From NCBI RefSeq assembly GCF_030553055.1, contig NZ_CP130713.1:310001-374000 (forward strand): 64,000 nucleotides of DNA, written 5' to 3'. This DNA is from Streptomyces sp. XD-27 (GTDB taxonomy: Bacteria; Actinomycetota; Actinomycetes; Streptomycetales; Streptomycetaceae). Numbering within the stretch: the first letter of the stretch is position 1; each line of letters starts with the position of its first letter. Under the pieces are notes generated by a model. The model searched no databases and was not told where the DNA came from. It was given only the letters and a program-made list of their open reading frames with translations. Shown piece by piece: positions 26,544 to 37,206 of this stretch. Made by a program: the position numbers and the translations under genes.

Positions 26544-28670
26544 GTGAGCGACAGACCCCACGCACACCGCCCGTCGACCGGCCCCGCGCGGCGCGGCCTG
26601 CTCGCCGCCGGGGCGGCCACCGCGGCGTTCGGCCTCGCGGCGGGCCGCGCGGCCGCGGTCGGCGCGGCACCGGCACCCGCACCCGCACCCGCACGGACTG
26701 CCGCCGACCTCCAGCCGTACGCCTCGTACTGGTTCCCCGGCAGCCTGCCGAGCGGCACCCCGGACCCCGGTGTCGTCTGGCGCAGCCTCAAGGAATGGAC
26801 GCCCGAGTCCGACGGGGACCTGCCGTACAACACGGCGACCGTGCCCCTGGCCGATCGCTTCGCGCCCGTACCCCCGAACGCCACCGCCCGCGCCGGGCAG
26901 GCCCGCGTCCAGGCGCTCGCCGCGTTCGCGCCGACCTCGCGCAACCCCTCCCAGGGCGCGCCGACAGCGGACTGCTACGCGCTCACCCACTGGGCGTACC
27001 TCGACGAGCTCGTCTTCTGGGGCGGCTCCTCCGGTGAGGGCCTGATCCTGGCGCCCAACGCGCCCGTGGTGGACGCCGCGCACCGCAACGGGGTGCCGGT
27101 CCTGGGCACCGTGTTTCTGCCGCCCGCGGCGTACGGCGGGCAGCTGCGATGGACCCGGGACCTGGTGCGGCGCGGCGCGGACGGCGGGTTCCCGGTCGCG
27201 GACAAGCTGATCGCGGTGGCGCGGGCGTACGGGTTCGACGGCTGGTTCGTCAACGCCGAGACCGGCGGCGGGGACGCGGCGCTCGCGGCCGACATGCGCG
27301 GCTTCCTGCGCCATCTGCGGGAGCGGTCCGGCGGGCTGCGGGTGACCTGGTACGACTCCATGATCGACACCGGCGCGGTGAGCTGGCAGAACCGGCTCAA
27401 CGAGCGCAACGCCGACTTCTTCCGGGCGTCCGACAGCATGTTCGTGAACTTCGGCTGGAGCCGGTCGGGGCTGGCCGCCTCCGCCGGGCTGGCCACGGAC
27501 ATGGGCCGCGACCGCTACGAGCTGTGGGCCGGGATCGACACCGAGGCGCGCGGCTGGGACACCCCGGTCGACTGGGACGCGATCGTCCCGCCGGACGGGC
27601 CGCACGTGGTGTCGTACGGCTTCTACCGGCCCGAGTGGACCTGGACCGGCCTGCCGTCGGACCAGCGCACGCCCGCCGCCTTCCACGCCCGCGACGACCG
27701 GTTCTGGACCGGGCCGTCGCTGGATCCGTCCGCGCCCGACGCAGGCGCGTCCTGGCGGGCGCCCGCGCTCTCCGTCGCCGACCGGTCCACGGTGACCGCG
27801 CTGCCGTTCGCGTGCGCCTTCAACACCGGGCACGGGCTGCGCTGGTACGAGCGCGGCAAGGTGCTCTCCGAGACCCCGTGGAACCATCTGGGGCTCCAGG
27901 ACCGGCTGCCCGGCCGCCGCTGGGTGGTGCGGACCGCGGGCACCCGGCCGCGGGTCGGCTTCGACTTCGCCGACGCGTGGCGCGGCGGCAGCAGTCTGCT
28001 GGTGGACGGCGCGCTGGCCGCCCCCGCCACCGTCGAACTGCATGCGGTGCGGCTGCCGCTGTCGGAGGCGACGGTGGTGGAGCTGACGCACCGCGCCGAC
28101 GCCGGTTCGGCGGCGGTGCGGGTGGAGTTGGCGGTCGCGCTGGAGGAGCCGGGCGCCCCCGGGGAGCCGTACCGGTTCGCCTTCGTACCGGCGGGGACCC
28201 TGGCGGCGGGCGACGGTTGGACCTCGGTGACACTGCGGCCGGGGCGGCGGCTGCGGGGCCCGCTCGGCGACCCGCGCACCGTCACGGTCCACGCGCTGGG
28301 CGTGCGGCTGACCGCGCCCGGCGGCGGCGCCGTCCGCTGGCGGCTGGGCGCGCTGGCGGTGCGTGACGCCGCCCCCGCCGGCCCGGCGCGTCCGGGTGCG
28401 TGCAAGGTGGCGGCGGCGGGGAAGAATGCGGACGGGTCGGCCGCGCTGCGGCTGGTCTGGGGCCGCTCCCCCGGTCCGCTGCGCCACTACGAGTTGTGTC
28501 AGGTGCTGCCCGGCGGGGGCCGCCGGTTCCTCGGCGGCACGTGCGGCACCGCCTTCTACGTCCCCGCGCTGCGCCGTACGCGCGGCGAAGCGGTGACCCG
28601 GATCGAGGTGCGGGCTGTCGACGAGCTGTTCGCCCCGTCCGCGCCGTCCGTTGCCACGTACACCTGGTAG
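26544..28670 (+). CDS. Endo-beta-N-acetylglucosaminidase, GH85, Tat-exported
   Basis: Extracellular enzyme that cuts the chitobiose core of N-glycans between the two GlcNAc residues. 708 residues from GTG 26544. The N-terminus (ARRGLLAAGAATAAFGLAAG) looks like a twin-arginine signal. The GH85 barrel follows: QPYASYWFPGSLP, NGVPVLGTVFLPP, and GFDGWFVNAETGG, whose Asn and Glu match the catalytic N-x-E pair of GH85, then WYDSMIDTGAVSWQN. A beta-sandwich C-terminal part (~460-708) probably binds carbohydrate. It lies between the transporter/GH5 genes and GH38 on the same strand. Confidence 0.9.
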   Translation: MSDRPHAHRPSTGPARRGLLAAGAATAAFGLAAGRAAAVGAAPAPAPAPARTAADLQPYASYWFPGSLPSGTPDPGVVWRSLKEWTPESDGDLPYNTATVPLADRFAPVPPNATARAGQARVQALAAFAPTSRNPSQGAPTADCYALTHWAYLDELVFWGGSSGEGLILAPNAPVVDAAHRNGVPVLGTVFLPPAAYGGQLRWTRDLVRRGADGGFPVADKLIAVARAYGFDGWFVNAETGGGDAALAADMRGFLRHLRERSGGLRVTWYDSMIDTGAVSWQNRLNERNADFFRASDSMFVNFGWSRSGLAASAGLATDMGRDRYELWAGIDTEARGWDTPVDWDAIVPPDGPHVVSYGFYRPEWTWTGLPSDQRTPAAFHARDDRFWTGPSLDPSAPDAGASWRAPALSVADRSTVTALPFACAFNTGHGLRWYERGKVLSETPWNHLGLQDRLPGRRWVVRTAGTRPRVGFDFADAWRGGSSLLVDGALAAPATVELHAVRLPLSEATVVELTHRADAGSAAVRVELAVALEEPGAPGEPYRFAFVPAGTLAAGDGWTSVTLRPGRRLRGPLGDPRTVTVHALGVRLTAPGGGAVRWRLGALAVRDAAPAGPARPGACKVAAAGKNADGSAALRLVWGRSPGPLRHYELCQVLPGGGRRFLGGTCGTAFYVPALRRTRGEAVTRIEVRAVDELFAPSAPSVATYTW

Positions 28671-28687
28671 CCCACCCAAGGAGCCGT

Positions 28688-31600
28688 ATGCACAGCGACC
28701 GCGACGTCACCGAAGCCCGTCTCAAGCGTGTGCTGGAGGAGAGGATCCTCCCGGCCGTCCACCCCGAGTCCGTGCCGCTGGAGGTCGGGGTCTGGAACGC
28801 GCCGGACGAGCCCGTGCCCGTCGCCGAGGGGCTGGCCGCCCCGCGGACCCCGATCACGGTGGGCGACGCGTGGGGCCGCCGTGGGGCACCAGCTGGTTCA
28901 CCGTCAGCGGGCGGGTGCCCGAGGGCTGGGCGGGCCGCACCGTGGAGGCCCTGCTGGACCTGGGCTTCGACGAGAACATGCCCGGCTTCCAGTGCGAGGG
29001 GCTGGTCTACCGGCCGGACGGCTCACCGGTGAAGGGGCTCAACCCGCGCAACCAGTGGGTGCGGGTCGGGGCCCCGGTGGCGGGCGGGGAGCGGGTGGTG
29101 CTGCACATCGAGGCCGCGTCCAATCCGGTGATCCTCGACTACCACCCGTTCCGGCCGACCGAGCTGGGCGACAAGGAGACGGCGGGCCGCGAGCCGCGGT
29201 ACCGGCTGGCCCGCATGGACCTGGCCGTCTTCGACACGGAGGTGTGGGAGCTGGTCCAGGACCTGGAGGTGCTGGGTCAGCTGATGCCTGAGCTGCCGGG
29301 GGACTCCCCGCGCCGCTGGGAGATCCTGCGGGCGGTGGAGCGCGCGCTGGACGCGGTCGACCTCCAGGACGTGGGCGGTACGGCGGCCCGCGCCCGGGCG
29401 CTGCTCGCGGACGTCCTGGCCGCGCCCGCCCACGCCTCGGCGCACCGGATCAGCGCGGTGGGGCATGCGCACATCGACTCGGCGTGGCTGTGGCCGCTGC
29501 GGGAGACGGTGCGCAAGGTGGCGCGTACGACGTCGAACATGACGGCGCTGCTGGAGGACGAGCCGGAGTTTGTGTACGCGATGTCGCAGGCGCAGCAGTT
29601 CGCGTGGATCAAGGAGCACCGGCCGGAGGTGTACGCGCGCGTGAAGAAGGCGGTCGCGGAGGGCCGGTTCGTGCCCGTCGGCGGCATGTGGGTGGAGTCG
29701 GACACCAACATGCCGGGGTCGGAGGCGCTGGCCCGGCAGTTCGTGCACGGCAAGCGGTTCTTCCTGGAGGAGTTCGGGATCGAGACCGAGGAGGTGTGGC
29801 TGCCGGACACCTTCGGCTACTCGGCCGCGCTGCCGCAGTTGGTGAGGCTGGCGGGCGCGAAGTGGTTCCTGACGCAGAAGATCTCCTGGAGCCGGACCAA
29901 CAAGTTCCCGCACCACACGTTCTGGTGGGAGGGGTTGGACGGCACCCGCGTCTTCACGCACTTCCCGCCGATCGACACCTACAACGCGCAGTTGTCGGGC
30001 GCGGAGCTGGCCCACGCGGTGCGCAACTTCCAGGAGAAGGGGGCGGCGACCCGGTCGCTGGCGCCCACCGGATGGGGTGACGGTGGCGGCGGTACGACGC
30101 GCGAGATGCTGGCGCGCGCCAAGCGGCTGGCGGATCTGGAGGGGTCGGCACGGGTCGTCTTCGAGAAGCCGTCGGCGTTCTTCGAGAAGGCGCACGCGGA
30201 GTACGCCCACGCGCCGGTGTGGGTGGGCGAGCTGTATCTGGAGCTGCACCGGGCGACGCTCACCAGCCAGGCGAAGACCAAGCAGGGCAACCGGCGCAGC
30301 GAGCATCTGCTGCGCGAGGCGGAGCTGTGGGCGGCGACCGCGGCGGTGCGGACCGGCTTCCCGTACCCGTACGAGGACCTGGACCGGCTGTGGAAGACGG
30401 TGCTGCTGCACCAGTTCCACGACATCCTGCCCGGTTCGTCGATCGCCTGGGTGCACCGGGAGGCGGCCGCGACGTACGCGGCGGTCGCCGAGGAGCTGAA
30501 GCGGATCATCGGCGCCGCGCAGGCGGCGCTGGCCGGGACGGCGCGGCGGGCGGGTCGGTCGTCTTCAACGCGGCGCCGCACGAGCGGGGCGGGGTGCCGG
30601 CGGGCGGCGCGGTGCCGGGGGCGGGGGCGGACCCGGGTGCCGTGTCGAGGGTTCCCCGGGACGGCGGCGGCTTCGTCCTGGACAACGGGCTGCTGCGGGT
30701 GGAGATCGACGGCCGCGGGCTGCTGGTGTCGGTGTACGACGTGACGGCGGACCGGGAGACGCTCGCTCCGGACCAGGTGGGCAACCTGCTCCAGCTGCAC
30801 CCCGACTTCCCCAACATGTGGGACGCGTGGGACGTCGACCACTTCTACCGCAACACGGTGACCGATCTGACGGACGGGGTGGAGTCGCTGGATCCCCTGC
30901 ACGAGGATTCGGTGTACGTGGTGCGGGCCTTCGGCTCGTCGCGGGTCGCGCAGTTGATCACGCTTCCCGCGGGCGAACGGCGGGTGGAGTTCAGGACGAC
31001 GGTGGACTGGCACGAGACGGAGAAGTTCCTCAAGGTGGCGTTCCCGCTGGATGTGCACGCCGACCGGACGGCGGCGGAGACCCAGTTCGGGCATCTGTAC
31101 CGGCCCACGCACACCAACACCAGCTGGGACGCGGCGAAGTTCGAGGCGTGCGCGCACCGTTTCGTGCATCTGGAGGAGCCGGGCTGGGGCGTGGCGCTGG
31201 TCAACGACTCGACGTACGGCTACGACGTGACCCGCGCCGTCCGCCCCGAGGCTGTGACATCGGGAGCGGGCGGCACCACGACGACGGTGCGGCTGTCGCT
31301 GCTGCGCGCGCCGCGCTTCCCCGACCCGCGGACCGACCAGGGCGGGCACCGGTTCCGGTACGCGCTGGTACCGGGCGCCGGGATCGGGGACGCGGTGCGC
31401 GAGGGCTACCGCATCAACCTTCCGGAGCGGCGGGTGCCGGGCGACGCGGAGGTGGTTCCGCTGGTCACGGCGGGCGACGACGCGGTCGTGCTGAGCGCGG
31501 TGAAGCTCGCGGACGACGGCAGCGGGGATGTGGTGGTCCGGCTGTACGAGTCCCGGGGCGGCCGGGTCCGCAGCGGGCTCGTGGCGGGGTTCCCGCTGGC

Positions 31601-31736
31601 GTCGGCGTCGGTGTGCGACCTGCTGGAACGGCCGACGGGACCGGCCGAGCACGCCGGCGGCCGGGTCGCGCTGAACCTGCGGCCGTTCGAGATCGTGACG
31701 CTGCGGCTGGTCCGGGCCGAACGCGACCAGGGCTAG
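28688..31736 (+). CDS. Alpha-mannosidase, GH38, frameshifted twice as sequenced
   Basis: Retaining alpha-mannosidase of family 38, ~1016 residues after repair, cytoplasmic (no signal). The start is ATG 28688 (MHSDRDVTEARLKRVLEERI). A G is missing in the run 28872-28875 and another at 30548-30550. Between them lie the hallmark segments AVGHAHIDSAWLWPLRET (metal-binding HxD), EVWLPDTFGYSAALPQ with the nucleophile Asp, and LLHQFHDILPGSSIAWVH (second metal site). The C-terminal half has DNGLLRVEIDGRGLLVSVYD and FEACAHRFVHLEEPGWGVAL. Both breaks are in G runs and the protein is otherwise canonical. It would trim alpha-mannoses of imported glycans. Confidence 0.85.
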
Positions 31737-31841
31737 GGGCGCGGCGAGGGCTAGGGGCGCGGCGAGGGCTCCGAGCGCGGCGCCAGTCGGCATCCGGCGC
31801 GGCGAGGGCCCTGAGCGCAGCGCCGGTCGGCATCCGGCGCG
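31733..31841 (+). repeat. Short tandem repeats after the alpha-mannosidase
   Basis: Two exact 18-bp copies of CTAGGGGCGCGGCGAGGG (31733-31768, the first containing the stop codon) are followed by two ~29-bp copies sharing GGTCGGCATCCGGCGC-like cores (31773-31801 and 31813-31841, two mismatches). Confidence 0.75.
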
Positions 31842-32955
<1,114 letters not shown>

Positions 32956-32959
32956 GCGG

Positions 32960-33008
32960 CTGACGCCGGCCGCCGCTCCCGCCCGCGGGGCGCGGCGGCC
33001 GGCGTCAG
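32960..33008. terminator. Strong bidirectional hairpin terminator
   Basis: A perfect 17-bp stem (left arm CTGACGCCGGCCGCCGC) with a 15-nt loop separates rpf from the convergent SDR gene and overlaps the last codon of the latter. Confidence 0.8.
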
Positions 33009-33917
33009 CGTGCCCCGTACACCGGTTGTGGCGGCGCGGCCGCCGCGAGCAGGGCGGTGGCCGCGGCGCCCGCCTCCCGCGGGGTCCAGCGCGCGCCCTT
33101 GTCCGTGGCCGGTCCGGGGCGCCAGCCCTCCATCACGGTGATCCGGCCGGCCTCCGCCGCGAAGACCCGTCCGGTGACCTGGTCGCAGGCGGCCGAGCCG
33201 AGCCAGACCACGAGCGGGGAGACGTTCTCGGGGCCATGGCGTCGAAGGCGTCCGGCCGGTCGGGGGCGGCCATCTCGGCGGCGAAGGTGTCCTCGGTCAT
33301 CCGGGTTCTGGCGGCCGGTGCGAGGGCGTTGACCTGGACGCCGTACGGCCCGAGTTCGGCGGCGGCGACCAGGGTGAGGCCGAGGATCCCGGCCTTGGCG
33401 GCGGAGTAGGCGCTCTGGCCGACGCTGCCGAGCAGCCCGGCGCCGGAGCTGGTGTTGACCACGCGGGCCACCGGGGTGCGGCCCGCCTTGGCCTCGGCGC
33501 GCCAGTGCCGTGCGGCGTGCCGCAGCGGCAGGAAGTGGCCCCTGAGGTGGACGCGTACGACGGCGTCCCAGTCGTCCTCGCCGAGGTTGACCAGCATCCG
33601 GTCGCGCAGGAACCCCGCGTTGTTGACGAGGGTGTCCAGGCGGCCGAAGGCGTCGAGGGCGGTGGCCAGCAGGGACGCGGCGCCCTCCGCCGTGGTGATG
33701 TCGGCGCCGTGCGCGACCGCCTCGCCGCCACGGGCGCGGATCTCGTCGGCGACCCGCTGCGCGGGGTCGGCCGAGCGCCCCGCGCCGTCGGGCCGGCGCC
33801 CAGGTCGTTGACGACGACCCGGGCGCCCTCGGCCGCGAAGGCCAGCGCGTGCGCGCGGCCCAGGCCGCGGCCGGCGCCGGTGACGGCCACCACCCGGCCC
33901 TGGCACAGTCCCGCCAT
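33005..33917 (-). CDS. SDR oxidoreductase of the steroid C/D-ring cluster (Rv3548c-like), frameshifted twice as sequenced
   Basis: Short-chain dehydrogenase/reductase of ~304 residues after repair. The start is MAGLCQGRVVAVTGAGRGLGRAHALAFAAEG (TGxxxGxG cofactor loop). A base is missing at 33790-33792; the middle frame gives LVNNAGFLRDRMLVNL and ARVVNTSSGAGLLGSVGQSAYSAAKAG with the Ser/Tyr/Lys catalytic set. Another base is missing at 33230-33233, after which it ends ENVSPLVVWLGSAACDQVTGRVF. The extended C-terminus and position beside a second SDR and divergent echA20 match the Rv3548c-Rv3549c arrangement of the KstR2 regulon. Confidence 0.75.
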
Positions 33918-33918
33918 C

Positions 33919-34731
33919 TCACTCCTCCTTCTGTTCCCGGCCGGTGCCGGTGACGGGCAGGTGGGCGGCGGCCGCGTCGAGGAACGCCGGGCGCTCGCCG
34001 CCGCCGTGGACCTCCAGGCGCGCGCCGCTGACGTACGCGGCGAGCGGGGAGGCGAGGAAGACGCAGGCGTCGCCCGCCTCGGCGGGTTCGGCGAGGCGGC
34101 CCAGGGGAACGGTGCGGGCGACGGCGGCCGCCCCGGCGTCGTCGCCGTAGTGCGGCCCGGTGCGTTCGGTGCGGACCATGCCGAGGACGACGGTGTTGAC
34201 CCGGACGCGCGGGGCCCATTCGACGGCCAGGGACCGGGCGAGGTTCTCCAGTCCCGCCTTGGCCGCGCCGTAGGCCGCGCTGCCCGGCGACGGGCGGGTG
34301 CCGCTGACGCTGCCGATCATCACGACGGATCCGCCGCCGGGGCCGGAGCGCAGCAGCGGGAAGGCGGCGAGGGAGACCATCAGCGGCGCGGTGAGGTTCA
34401 GTTCGACGATGCGGGCGGCGCGTCGGGGACCTGCGTCGGCGAGCAGCCCGTACGGGGTGCCGCCCGCGTTGTTGACCAGCGTGTCCAGCCTGCCGTGGTC
34501 GGCGCGCACCCGCTCCAGGAGGCGGTGCACGGCGTCCGGGTCGCGCACGTCCGCGGGCAGGAACCGGGCGGCGCGCCCGGCGGCTTCGACGGGGCGCTCG
34601 GGCGGGCGGCGCGCGCAGACCACCACCTCGGCCCCGGCGGCGAGCAGGGCGCGGCTGACGCCCGCGCCGACGCCCCGCGTGCCGCCGGTGACGAGGGCGA
34701 CTCGTCCGCTCAGATCGATGGTGACGGCCAT
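33919..34731 (-). CDS. SDR oxidoreductase of the steroid C/D-ring cluster (Rv3549c-like)
   Basis: Short-chain dehydrogenase of 270 residues. Cofactor loop LVTGGTRGVGAGVSRALL, NNAG motif LDTLVNNAGGTPYGLL, and catalytic region SVVMIGSVSGTRPSPGSAAYGAAKAG. It is separated by one base from the next SDR and divergent from echA20; the shared 90-bp gap holds a KstR2-like operator. Its exact step in hexahydroindanone catabolism is not established. Confidence 0.8.
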   Translation of the reverse strand: MAVTIDLSGRVALVTGGTRGVGAGVSRALLAAGAEVVVCARRPPERPVEAAGRAARFLPADVRDPDAVHRLLERVRADHGRLDTLVNNAGGTPYGLLADAGPRRAARIVELNLTAPLMVSLAAFPLLRSGPGGGSVVMIGSVSGTRPSPGSAAYGAAKAGLENLARSLAVEWAPRVRVNTVVLGMVRTERTGPHYGDDAGAAAVARTVPLGRLAEPAEAGDACVFLASPLAAYVSGARLEVHGGGERPAFLDAAAAHLPVTGTGREQKEE

Positions 34732-34786
34732 CTGGCACCTCCCGCGCGCGGCCGGTCGCTGCTACCTTCTCCGTACCCGTACGCCT

Positions 34787-34800
34787 AACAAACGTTTGGT
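34787..34800. promoter_or_regulatory. KstR2-like operator between the SDR pair and echA20
   Basis: AACAAACGTTTGGT is a 14-bp near-palindrome. The mycobacterial KstR2 motif is AnCAAGnnCTTGnT; this site differs only by A/T in place of the inner G/C pair. It sits in the divergent promoter, 22 bp before the echA20 start. Confidence 0.65.
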
Positions 34801-34821
34801 GGAAAGGTAGCTGATCCAGTC

Positions 34822-35568
34822 ATGGGTGTCTCCACCTCCGTCCCCGAACCGGGCGTCACCGTCGTGACGGTGGACTTCCCGCCGGTCAACGCGGTGCCGG
34901 TACGGGGCTGGTACGACCTGGCGGAAGCGGTGCGCGGCGCGGGCGCCGAGCCGGGCACCCGCTGTGTCGTCCTGGCCGCCGCCGGACGCGGCTTCAACGC
35001 CGGTGTGGACCTCAAGGAGTTGCGGCGCGACCCGGGGCACACGGCGCTGCTGGGCGCCAACCGGGGCTGCGCCGCCGCCTTCGCGGCCGTGTACGACTGC
35101 GAGGTGCCGGTGGTCGCCGCCGTGCAGGGCTTCTGCCTGGGCGGCGGGGTCGGTCTGGCCGGGAACTCCGACGCGATCGTGGCCAGTGACGACGCCGCGT
35201 TCGGGCTGCCGGAGCTGGACCGGGGGGCGCTCGGCGCGGCCACCCACCTGGCCCGGCTGGTGCCGCAGCACCTGATGCGCGCGTTGTACTACACCTCGCG
35301 CACCGTCAGCGCGGCCGAGCTGCACCGGCACGGCTCGGTCTGGGCGGTCGTTCCCCGGGGCGAGCTGCGTGGCGCGGCCGTCGCGCTGGCCCGGGAGATC
35401 GCGGCGAAGGACGGCACGCTCCTGCGGCTCGCCAAGGCCGCGCTCAACGGCATCGACACTGTGGACGTGCGCCGCAGCTACCGCTACGAGCAGGGCTTCA
35501 CCTTCGAGGCGGGGCTGGACGGCGTGGCGCGGCGGGTCCGCGACACGTTCGGAGAGGAGCGGACATGA
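34822..35568 (+). CDS. echA20: Enoyl-CoA hydratase-family ring hydrolase EchA20
   Basis: Crotonase-fold enzyme of 248 residues. In mycobacteria EchA20 hydrolyses steroid ring D of the HIEC-CoA intermediate. Motifs are VTVDFPPVNAVPVRGWYDLAEAV at the N-terminus, GRGFNAGVDLKELRRDPGH, and FCLGGGVGLAGNSDAIVASDD for the oxyanion hole. Assignment to EchA20 rests on the N-terminal sequence and on ipdA following with an ATGA overlap, as in Rv3550-Rv3553. A KstR2-like operator lies just upstream. Confidence 0.82.
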   Translation: MGVSTSVPEPGVTVVTVDFPPVNAVPVRGWYDLAEAVRGAGAEPGTRCVVLAAAGRGFNAGVDLKELRRDPGHTALLGANRGCAAAFAAVYDCEVPVVAAVQGFCLGGGVGLAGNSDAIVASDDAAFGLPELDRGALGAATHLARLVPQHLMRALYYTSRTVSAAELHRHGSVWAVVPRGELRGAAVALAREIAAKDGTLLRLAKAALNGIDTVDVRRSYRYEQGFTFEAGLDGVARRVRDTFGEERT

Positions 35569-36478
35569 CGGCCTCCCCCGGGTCAATGACGGCCTCCGAT
35601 GCTTCGCGGGACAAGAGGATGACGGCGGATCAGGCCGTCGCCCAGCTGGCGAGCGGGATGACGATCGGCATCGGCGGCTGGGGCTCCCGGCGCAAACCGA
35701 TGGCCCTGGTCCGGGCCCTGCTGCGGTCGGATGTGACCGATCTGACCGTCGTCTCCTACGGCGGCCCCGACGTCGGGCTGCTGGCCGCCGCCGGGAAGAT
35801 CCGCACGCTCGTCGCGGCGTTCGCGACGCTGGACTCGATCGCGCTGGAGCCGTGGTTCCGGGCGGCGCGGCAGCGCGGCGGCCTGGAGCTGACGGAGCTG
35901 GACGAGGCCATGGTGATGTGGGGGCTGACCGCCGCCGCGCACCGGCTGCCGTTCATGCCGGTGCGGGCCGGGCTCGGTTCGGACGTCATGGCCGTCAACC
36001 CCGGGCTGCGCACGGTCAGGTCCCCGTATCCGGGCCGGGAGGAGCTGGTGGCGGTGCCCGCGCTGCGGCTGGACGCGGCGCTGGTGCACCTCAACCGGGC
36101 GGACGCGCGCGGCAACGGCCAGTACCTGGGGCCCGACCCGTACTTCGACGACCTGTTCTGCGAGGCGGCGGCGGAGGCGTACATGTCGTGTGAGCGCGTC
36201 GTGCCCACCGCCGACTTGGCCGTGGCGGGCGGCCCGCAGACGCTGCTGGTCAAGCGGCACACGGTGACCGGGGTGATCGAGACGCCGCACGGCGCGCACT
36301 TCACCTCCTGCGCCCCGACTACGGGCGCGACGAGGCGTTCCAGCGCGCTTACGTGCGGGCCGCCGCCGATCCGGCCGCCTGGCGGGAGTTCACCGCCCGG
36401 TTCCTGTCCGGGGACGAGCGCGACTACCAGGCCGCGGTGGCGGCATTCGCCATGGAGCAGGCGGAGGAGGGGGCATGA
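35565..36478 (+). CDS. ipdA: COCHEA-CoA hydrolase subunit IpdA, frameshifted as sequenced
   Basis: Alpha subunit of the CoA-transferase-like hydrolase that opens steroid ring C. About 304 residues after repair. Diagnostic segments are ASGMTIGIGGWGSRRKPMALVRALL, DVTDLTVVSYGGPDVGLL, FMPVRAGLGSDV, HLNRADARGNGQYLGPDPYFDDLF and THGAHFTSCAP-like end. One C is missing in the run 36313-36316; with it, the frame gives DYGRDEAFQRAYVRAAADP as in mycobacterial IpdA and stops at 36478, overlapping ipdB (ATGA). It acts as a complex with IpdB in the cytoplasm. Confidence 0.85.
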
Positions 36479-37206
36479 CGGCGACGCGGGCGGAGTGCTG
36501 TGTGGTGGCCTGCGCCGAGGCGTGGCGCGGCGCCGGGGAGGTGCTGGCGAGCCCGATGGGCACGGTGCCCGCTATCGCGGCGCGCCTGGCCCGGTTGACC
36601 TTCTCCCCCGGGCTGCTGCTCACCGACGGGGAGGCGGTGCTGGTCGACGCGGCGGGCGAGACCGAGGGCTGGCTACCGTACCGCGCGCATCTGTCGCTGG
36701 TGACCGGCGGCCGGCGGCACGTGATGATGGGCGCCGCCCAGCTCGACCGGTACGGCAACCAGAACATCTCCTGCATCGGGGACTGGCGGCGACCCGCGCG
36801 GCAGCTGCTGGGGGTGCGCGGCGCGCCGGTCAACACGCTCAACAACCCGACGAGTTACTGGATTCCGCGGCACAGTCCCCGGGTGTTCGTCCCCCGGGTG
36901 GACATGGTCTGCGGGGTGGGGTACGACCGGGCCGCGGCGGCCGGGCCGTCCGCGACCCGGTTCCACCGCATCGCGCGCGTGGTCACCGACCTGGCGGTGC
37001 TGGACTTCGAGACGCCGGACCGCACGATGCGGGTGCGGTCCCTGCACCCGGGGGTGACGGCCGATCAGGTGCGGGCGGCGACCGGGTTCGCGTTGCGGAT
37101 GCCGCAGGCCGTGCCGGTCACCCGGGAGCCGACCGCGGACGAGCTGCGGCTGATCCGGGAGGTGCTCGATCCGGAGGGGCTGCGCGAGCGGGAGGTGGCG
37201 GGCTGA
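36475..37206 (+). CDS. ipdB: COCHEA-CoA hydrolase subunit IpdB
   Basis: Beta subunit of the ring-opening hydrolase, 243 residues, related to CoA-transferase beta subunits. It has ASPMGTVPAIAARLARLTFSP, VMMGAAQLDRYGNQNISCIGDW and VNTLNNPTSYWIPRHSPRVFV, the last typical of IpdB. Start and stop overlap the neighbouring genes by 4 and 1 bp, so echA20-ipdA-ipdB-ipdC are one operon. Confidence 0.88.
   Translation: MTATRAECCVVACAEAWRGAGEVLASPMGTVPAIAARLARLTFSPGLLLTDGEAVLVDAAGETEGWLPYRAHLSLVTGGRRHVMMGAAQLDRYGNQNISCIGDWRRPARQLLGVRGAPVNTLNNPTSYWIPRHSPRVFVPRVDMVCGVGYDRAAAAGPSATRFHRIARVVTDLAVLDFETPDRTMRVRSLHPGVTADQVRAATGFALRMPQAVPVTREPTADELRLIREVLDPEGLREREVAG

Noticed and set aside
25005..28670. A single 1221-residue frame joining GH5 and GH85
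   Set aside because: It arises because a lost base near 25972 shifts the GH5 frame into one that happens to run into GH85. The true GH5 frame ends at 26227 and GH85 has its own GTG start and Tat signal.
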